A DNA stretch of 10,547 nucleotides from NCBI GenBank assembly GCA_030596465.1, contig JAUVJW010000040.1, positions 1-10,547 of the forward strand. Reading direction: 5' to 3'. The DNA is from Candidatus Fermentibacteraceae bacterium (lineage in GTDB: Bacteria; Fermentibacterota; Fermentibacteria; Fermentibacterales; JCC-6). A program made the translations under genes and the position numbers. How positions within the stretch are numbered: position 1 is the first letter of the stretch; each line of letters begins with the position of its first letter. The notes beneath the pieces are model-generated. The model saw nothing but the letters and a program-made list of their open reading frames with translations. It had not been told where the DNA came from and searched no databases. Positions 6,275 to 10,547 of this stretch are shown here, piece by piece.

Positions 6275-6792
6275 TATTTTCTCCCGGTGTATATGCTGCC
6301 ATTGTGAAGATCCCAGGCAACAAAGACGGGCAAATTGTCCAGTTCAAGAATTGAAACCGCCTCTGGACCAAGATGTTCCCACGCTACTATTTTTCTTGAC
6401 TTTATCTTTGTTGACGCCAGAGCTCCGGCCCCGCCTGTGGCTGCCAGATAAACCGCACCATGTTTATGGAAAAGCTTTCTTGTCTCATCACTCATTTCGC
6501 CCTTACCAATTACTACTTTCATTCCGAGTTTTAACATCTCAGGAATAAATGGTTCCATTCTGGCGGAAGTGGTTGGGCCCGAAGATCCAATAACCAGACC
6601 AGGCGGGGCTGGCGAAGGTCCCGTATAAAAAACTGGAATACTCTTAATGTCAAAAGGCACATAACCTGTGTCTAAAATCAAGTTGTGCGCTGCATCCCTG
6701 GCCGTTGCCACTAACCCTGAGAGTAATACCTGCTCTCCGGCTTTTAGAGACATCAGAATCTCTTCAGTTATCGGCACTGTTACAACACGCAT
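6274..6792 (-). CDS. Class I fumarate hydratase, beta (C-terminal-type) subunit
   Basis: This is the 172-residue beta subunit of the two-subunit iron-sulfur fumarase/tartrate dehydratase family. Motifs are LLSGLVATARDAAH (23-36), GPSPAPPG (58-65), GSSGPTTSARM (69-79), then IGKGEMS, ATGGAGAL and AWEHLGPEAV. These lie in the swivelling domain that covers the active site and binds the substrate carboxylates. An in-frame ATG at 6855 would extend the protein by 21 residues that do not resemble the family. I prefer the ATG at 6792, which starts MRVVTVPIT as expected. That start overlaps the alpha subunit gene by 13 bp, so the pair is probably translationally coupled to keep equal stoichiometry. L-tartrate dehydratase is the main alternative reading; the neighbouring malic enzyme favours fumarase. 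Confidence 0.9.
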   Translation of the reverse strand: MRVVTVPITEEILMSLKAGEQVLLSGLVATARDAAHNLILDTGYVPFDIKSIPVFYTGPSPAPPGLVIGSSGPTTSARMEPFIPEMLKLGMKVVIGKGEMSDETRKLFHKHGAVYLAATGGAGALASTKIKSRKIVAWEHLGPEAVSILELDNLPVFVAWDLHNGSIYTGRK

Positions 6793-7637
6793 GATGCTGT
6801 CCGGTGGGCGTGGCACTCTATACAGACGGTGACAGGAAGTGAAGCCATGTGACATGGCAGCTGAAGTATTCGTGTTTCAATCACGGTTGTTTTCCCACCA
6901 AAACCCTGGGGTCCTATGCCCGTAGCGTTGAGTTTCTCTGTTATCTGCTTTTCCAGCTCTTGAAGCTCGGGTATAATGTTTTCCATACCAAGGTCTTGAA
7001 GTAATGCTTTTTTTGCCAGAATGCCGCTTGTTTCCAGATTTCCTCCAATACCAATTCCAACAATAACAGGCGGACAAGCTTTTGAGGCTCCGGCACGAAC
7101 ACAACTCTCTGCCAAATCAATTATCCCCTGTGAACCAGCCAGAGGTGGAAGCATTGCAGAGCTGGATACATTCTCGCTGCCTGCCCCTTTGGCAAGAACA
7201 GATATCTTCAAATCAGATCCAAATACATGCTCAAGATGAATAATCGCAGGAGTATTGTCCATGGTGTTGGTTCTGTTGCCAAGAGGCGGATATACTTGTG
7301 AAGGACGCAGATATGAATCCATACAAGCTCTGATGACACCCTCATTAACCGCTTCAGCAAGAGAGCAGTCGGAAATGCAGATCAGATTCCCTAATTCGAT
7401 AAACACAACGGCGGTTCCCGTATCCTGACAGATCGGTAATCCTGTTTCAGCCGCTATTCTCAGGTTGCTGATTTCAATCTCAAGAGCCTGCCTGCCCGGC
7501 CCGGGGCTCTCCCCTGCCAGTATCTCGGTCAGCTTTTCCTCAACACTGCGATGCGGGCCAATACATGCTCTGGAATAAAGAGATGCTACAGCCCTGGAGA
7601 TCTCCTCTCCACTGATTAGTCTGATGCTTTCTTTCAT
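6780..7637 (-). CDS. Class I fumarate hydratase, alpha subunit (4Fe-4S)
   Basis: This 285-residue catalytic subunit of an oxygen-sensitive class I fumarase reversibly hydrates fumarate to L-malate. Three cysteines in the family positions should bind the 4Fe-4S cluster: Cys70 in LPICQDTG, Cys188 in KACPPVIVGIGIGG, and Cys275 in IECHAHR. The KGAGSENVSS segment (150-159) is also typical. With the separate beta subunit it forms the split version of what is one polypeptide in E. coli FumA/FumB. This arrangement is common in anaerobes and thermophiles and is shared with tartrate dehydratase. The ATG at 7637 gives a normal N-terminus, but the 13 bp before it contain no recognisable ribosome binding site. 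Translation may therefore depend on read-through from the kinase gene just upstream. Confidence 0.9.
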   Translation of the reverse strand: MKESIRLISGEEISRAVASLYSRACIGPHRSVEEKLTEILAGESPGPGRQALEIEISNLRIAAETGLPICQDTGTAVVFIELGNLICISDCSLAEAVNEGVIRACMDSYLRPSQVYPPLGNRTNTMDNTPAIIHLEHVFGSDLKISVLAKGAGSENVSSSAMLPPLAGSQGIIDLAESCVRAGASKACPPVIVGIGIGGNLETSGILAKKALLQDLGMENIIPELQELEKQITEKLNATGIGPQGFGGKTTVIETRILQLPCHMASLPVTVCIECHAHRTASCVL

Positions 7638-7650
7638 GGGCGGTAATATG

Positions 7651-10359
7651 CTACTTTTTGCGATTCAGATTTTTTACGGCTTCAAGAAGATCAGCAACAG
7701 CATATGGTTTTTGAAGAACATCAATTCTTTCAGCCCCTGCAAAAGCTTTTACAAGGGTATCTCTACTGTAACCGGTACAGAACAGAACTGGTATATCCGG
7801 GGCAACTGAGTGAATATTGCTGAATGCTTCACTGCCATTCATTACCGGCATAATAGCATCAAAAATCAGCATATCAATAGCCTCACGATTCTCAAAAAAC
7901 AGTTTTACCGCTTCTTCCCCATCCCGCGCCTCGATAACCGAATGCCCTTCCGCCTCAAGTATGGTTCTTGCTATCTCTCTAACCATCTCTTCATCTTCAG
8001 CGAGCAGGATTCTCAAAGGAGTAAAGGGAACATCCTGTGTTTCTTTTGATTCTGTTTTAATCGTTTTCTCAGTACCCCCGGAATACAGAGGAATACACAC
8101 ATCAAAACGAGTACCTTTGCCCGGGGTGCTTTCCAGCAGTATTACACCATTATGCTTTGCGACAATACCATAGCTGCTGGCAAGCCCCAGACCGGTTCCT
8201 TTGCCCTGAGCCTTTGTGGTAAAGAAAGGTTCAAATATCTTATCCAGCATATCTTCAGGGATACCTTCTCCTGTATCACGGACCGAAATGACAACACACT
8301 CCACAGGTTCGCTGCCGGCAAAGCAGGAAACTTTCGAGATGGATGTTTCAACATTTATCAAGCCATCTCTGCCTCTCGGGATTGCATCCTTAGCGTTAAC
8401 CAGAAGGTTCATCAATACCTGTTCAAGCTGGAAGGGATCACCGTTGATTTGTGCTTCCGGTGCTCCGGCTGTGAATTCCAGTTTTGCATTGGCACCTATT
8501 ATTCTATGAACCATCCGAACAAATTCGCCGACCCGATGATCCACAGAAAAAGTTCTTTTGTTAAAACTGTCATCTCTACTGAAAGAAAGAAGCTGTCGGG
8601 TGAGGAACATCGCCTTTTCCCCGGCTTGAAGTATCTGCTTAAATGACCCCTCAGTAGATACGGTTCCGCTACTTCCAATCTCAGCAGCCCCCATCATTAC
8701 CTGAAGCAGGTTATTGAAGTCGTGAGCCACTCCCCCGGCGAGTCTGCCTATAGCCTCCATTTTCTGGGACTGTCTGAGTTGATCTTCCAGTTCATTCTCT
8801 CTGGTAATGTCATCAACAACCCCGGCAACCAGGGTTGAATCAAGCAAATCATCATAAAGAAGCACTCTCACCATGCTCACAGTTCTGAGGCCATTCCTGC
8901 CGAGGAGTTTATATATCTTTGCAATTTTCCCTGAATCAGGATCGGCCAGTAACGCGTCATCGTCACTTTTCAGCATTGTCGCTGCCCTGGAACCAAAAAG
9001 ATGCCAATCCTTTTGCTCCACTGCCTCAGAGGCGGAAAACCCGAATATCTCTTCCATCTCGCGGTTCCAGATTCTGTATGTCATACCTGTGGATGGATCC
9101 TTCGCAAAGAAACCAACAGGCAAATTGTCAACAAGCCCTGAGAGAAACTCCTTTCTTTGCGTCAATTGATCTCTGAATTGAATGTTCTCCGTCACATCTG
9201 TGTATGTAACCATCAGGCCGACAATCGCACCGGAAGGCGACTTGAGAGGTACTCTACTGATATTAATTGTTCTATCCATCGCACCAGACAATAAGAAATT
9301 TTCCTGTCGATTCAGAACGGACTTTCCTGTGGAAATAACCTGCTTCTCAATCTGTCTGGATCTCTCAGTAATCCACAGGTTTTCATCAAGGTATTCCTCT
9401 GAATCAAGACCATTATCGTTTAGAAATGCACGGCTGGCTCCCTGGTATTTCAGGTTCTTGTCTTTCCAGAACAAACCCACTGGAATTGTATCGAGAACAT
9501 TCTTCAGCATAAGATTCAGGTTCTTCAGCTGATCCTCGGCGCGAACGGACTCCGTGATGTCCCGGATGACCCCAAGTACAGTTGACGGACGACCGGCGGA
9601 ATCCCGGGAAACACCCAGGCCCTTTACAATAACCCAATTGGACTCAAGAACAGCCTTACCGGCAAATTCAATTCTCACTGGGGGAATTCCCTCATCACAG
9701 GCAACAACACGATTAAAAGCTGTAACCAGATTTTCTCTGTTGGCAGGTGACAAAAGATCTGTTATTCCCTTGAATTGCATTACCCTGGAGATTTCCTCTC
9801 CTGACCATTTGCTGATAAAATCTTCCCTGTCAAAGGTAACAGTCATCGAATCAACATCAAGAATAAAAGTCGTCATATCCTCAGAATCATGTGCCATACT
9901 AAGCTTTTCCCTGGTTATCCTGCTCTCTGTAACATCTTTCATGGTAAGAAGAAATGTGTCATCTGAAGTTTTCACAACCTCACCCAGATACCAGCAAAGC
10001 CCTGAATCTGTCTTAATGGAATATTGAAAACTGTGGGGAGTACCTGAAATTGAAGCCTTTTCCACAGTATTCATAAAATCTTCGTGAAAGTCCTTGTGAA
10101 TGAATTCACACCAGTTTCTGCCATTGTATTCACTGTTATCGTAATGGGAAAAACAGGACGGAATAGAATGCACAGCCAGAATGATACCGGATCGGTCAAT
10201 TGAAAATGTCAACAGGGGTATGGCGCCAACCGCATCAGCATTCAGCTTCAATTTCTTTAAAGATGTATAGCTGATACCGGGAAACATTCTTTTTACAAGA
10301 ACGGTAATGATAACGAGTATAAAAACAACACCCAAAAACAATGGCCAGTAAGACAACAA
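7651..10359 (-). CDS. Hybrid sensor histidine kinase, four PAS domains and C-terminal receiver
   Basis: This 902-residue kinase has one N-terminal membrane helix (about 5-22) and no periplasmic domain, so sensing is probably cytoplasmic. Four PAS-like regions follow (about 42-150, 155-275, 280-400 and 402-525), each ending in a DITE- or DVTE-type segment. The dimerisation/phosphotransfer helix carries His546 in GGVAHDFNN. The ATPase domain (about 635-758) shows NLLVNAKDA, DTGEGI, FEPFFTTK and GTGLGLA. A receiver (782-900) has acidic residues Glu788/Asp789, phosphoacceptor Asp834, Thr862 and Lys884. There is no DNA-binding output, so a separate partner is needed. The start is TTG at 10359 (a second TTG follows directly), with AGGGG about 6 nt upstream. 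The gene begins 14 bp after the ArsR stop and ends 13 bp before fumarase alpha. A C4-dicarboxylate or redox signal would fit this location but is not shown by the sequence. Confidence 0.9.
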   Translation of the reverse strand: MLSYWPLFLGVVFILVIITVLVKRMFPGISYTSLKKLKLNADAVGAIPLLTFSIDRSGIILAVHSIPSCFSHYDNSEYNGRNWCEFIHKDFHEDFMNTVEKASISGTPHSFQYSIKTDSGLCWYLGEVVKTSDDTFLLTMKDVTESRITREKLSMAHDSEDMTTFILDVDSMTVTFDREDFISKWSGEEISRVMQFKGITDLLSPANRENLVTAFNRVVACDEGIPPVRIEFAGKAVLESNWVIVKGLGVSRDSAGRPSTVLGVIRDITESVRAEDQLKNLNLMLKNVLDTIPVGLFWKDKNLKYQGASRAFLNDNGLDSEEYLDENLWITERSRQIEKQVISTGKSVLNRQENFLLSGAMDRTINISRVPLKSPSGAIVGLMVTYTDVTENIQFRDQLTQRKEFLSGLVDNLPVGFFAKDPSTGMTYRIWNREMEEIFGFSASEAVEQKDWHLFGSRAATMLKSDDDALLADPDSGKIAKIYKLLGRNGLRTVSMVRVLLYDDLLDSTLVAGVVDDITRENELEDQLRQSQKMEAIGRLAGGVAHDFNNLLQVMMGAAEIGSSGTVSTEGSFKQILQAGEKAMFLTRQLLSFSRDDSFNKRTFSVDHRVGEFVRMVHRIIGANAKLEFTAGAPEAQINGDPFQLEQVLMNLLVNAKDAIPRGRDGLINVETSISKVSCFAGSEPVECVVISVRDTGEGIPEDMLDKIFEPFFTTKAQGKGTGLGLASSYGIVAKHNGVILLESTPGKGTRFDVCIPLYSGGTEKTIKTESKETQDVPFTPLRILLAEDEEMVREIARTILEAEGHSVIEARDGEEAVKLFFENREAIDMLIFDAIMPVMNGSEAFSNIHSVAPDIPVLFCTGYSRDTLVKAFAGAERIDVLQKPYAVADLLEAVKNLNRKK

Positions 10360-10365
10360 TTTGAT

Positions 10366-10370
10366 CCCCT
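10366..10370 (-). promoter_or_regulatory. Ribosome binding site deciding the kinase TTG start
   Basis: On the minus strand AGGGG lies 6 nt ahead of the TTG at 10359, inside the 14-bp gap after the ArsR stop. There is no ATG or GTG at suitable spacing, and this TTG yields a membrane helix right at the N-terminus, so TTG is the most likely start. Confidence 0.65.
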
Positions 10371-10373
10371 GTT

Positions 10374-10547
10374 CTACTCCCGGATGTGTTCCAGACCTAC
10401 TGAAATCAGCATTCTTACATGATCATCAGCTAAACTGTAATATACATGCCTTCCCTGCTTTCTGCGAGAGATCATCCCGCCTGTTCTCAGTCGACGCAAC
10501 TGATGAGAAACTGCCGACACTGAAACATCCAGCCGTTCAGAAATGTC
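10374..10547 (-). CDS. ArsR/SmtB-family metal-responsive repressor (partial, N-terminus beyond right edge)
   Basis: The last 57 codons of a winged-helix regulator are present; the start lies outside the window. The visible part covers the recognition helix (SVSAVSHQLRRLR, residues 9-21), the beta-wing (SRRKQGRHVYYSL, 27-39) and the C-terminal helix. It resembles cyanobacterial SmtB throughout. The C-terminal helix keeps Asp41, His43, His54 and Glu57 with spacings of 2, 11 and 3. That is the pattern of the alpha-5 zinc site of SmtB (Asp104, His106, His117, Glu120). The alpha-3 region, where a second cysteine-containing metal site can occur, is mostly past the edge. Such proteins bind DNA as dimers and release it on binding zinc or a related metal. 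Being first in the run, it probably controls a promoter outside the window; whether it also controls the kinase and fumarase genes is inference. Confidence 0.85.
   Translation of the reverse strand, partial: DISERLDVSVSAVSHQLRRLRTGGMISRRKQGRHVYYSLADDHVRMLISVGLEHIRE

Noticed and set aside
6793..6855. N-terminal extension of fumarase beta from the ATG at 6855
   Set aside because: The extra 21 residues lie wholly within the alpha subunit gene in another frame and do not resemble the family; the ATG at 6792 gives the standard N-terminus.
8152..8646. Plus-strand open frame of 164 codons within the kinase region
   Set aside because: It is antisense to the ATPase and phosphotransfer domains, whose motifs are intact on the minus strand; no start signal or recognisable domain is present.
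1..10547. Mobile element, CRISPR array, tRNA/rRNA or phage-type defence system
   Set aside because: I saw no terminal repeats with a transposase, no regularly spaced direct repeats, no tRNA cloverleaf and no nuclease, toxin or helicase gene on either strand.

Overview
The window reads as ordinary chromosomal sequence from an uncultured, probably anaerobic bacterium. The best lineage clues are a secreted protein with a type IX (Por) secretion-like C-terminal sorting domain, a DUF4438 gene and a two-subunit oxygen-sensitive (class I) fumarase. Together they suggest a member of the FCB superphylum or a related candidate phylum (for example Fermentibacterota- or Cloacimonadota-like). This is an inference from gene content, not a phylogenetic result. 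Coding density is very high. No RNA gene, insertion sequence, CRISPR array or phage gene is visible.

Layout. (1) Positions 1-1995, minus strand: a DUF4438 gene running off the left edge, preceded by a secreted, probably beta-rich protein with a sorting domain. (2) Positions 1996-2105: a 110-bp divergent intergenic region. (3) Positions 2106-4859, plus strand: four tightly overlapping genes for a DUF985 cupin, a PaaI-type hotdog thioesterase, an alpha/beta hydrolase and a THUMP-domain RlmL-like rRNA methyltransferase. (4) Positions 4853-10547, minus strand: a second compact run which, in transcription order, encodes an SmtB-like ArsR regulator (cut by the right edge), a four-PAS hybrid histidine kinase, fumarase alpha, fumarase beta and an NAD(P)-malic enzyme. 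The two runs meet tail to tail, with their last 7 bp overlapping.

How the genes work together. The three metabolic genes of the minus run make a consistent module: fumarate <-> L-malate <-> pyruvate + CO2 with reduction of a nicotinamide cofactor. The kinase sits 13 bp upstream of fumarase alpha and the ArsR gene 14 bp upstream of the kinase, so all five may be one transcript whose promoter lies outside the window. A shared regulatory role for ArsR and the kinase is only inferred from position. The plus-strand run combines an RNA-modification enzyme with three small enzymes of unknown substrate, and its coupling looks translational (1-4 bp overlaps). I found no convincing undescribed defence or mobile system. 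The most interesting points are the ArsR-kinase-fumarase-malic enzyme arrangement, the altered loop in the malic enzyme and the unexplained secreted protein.
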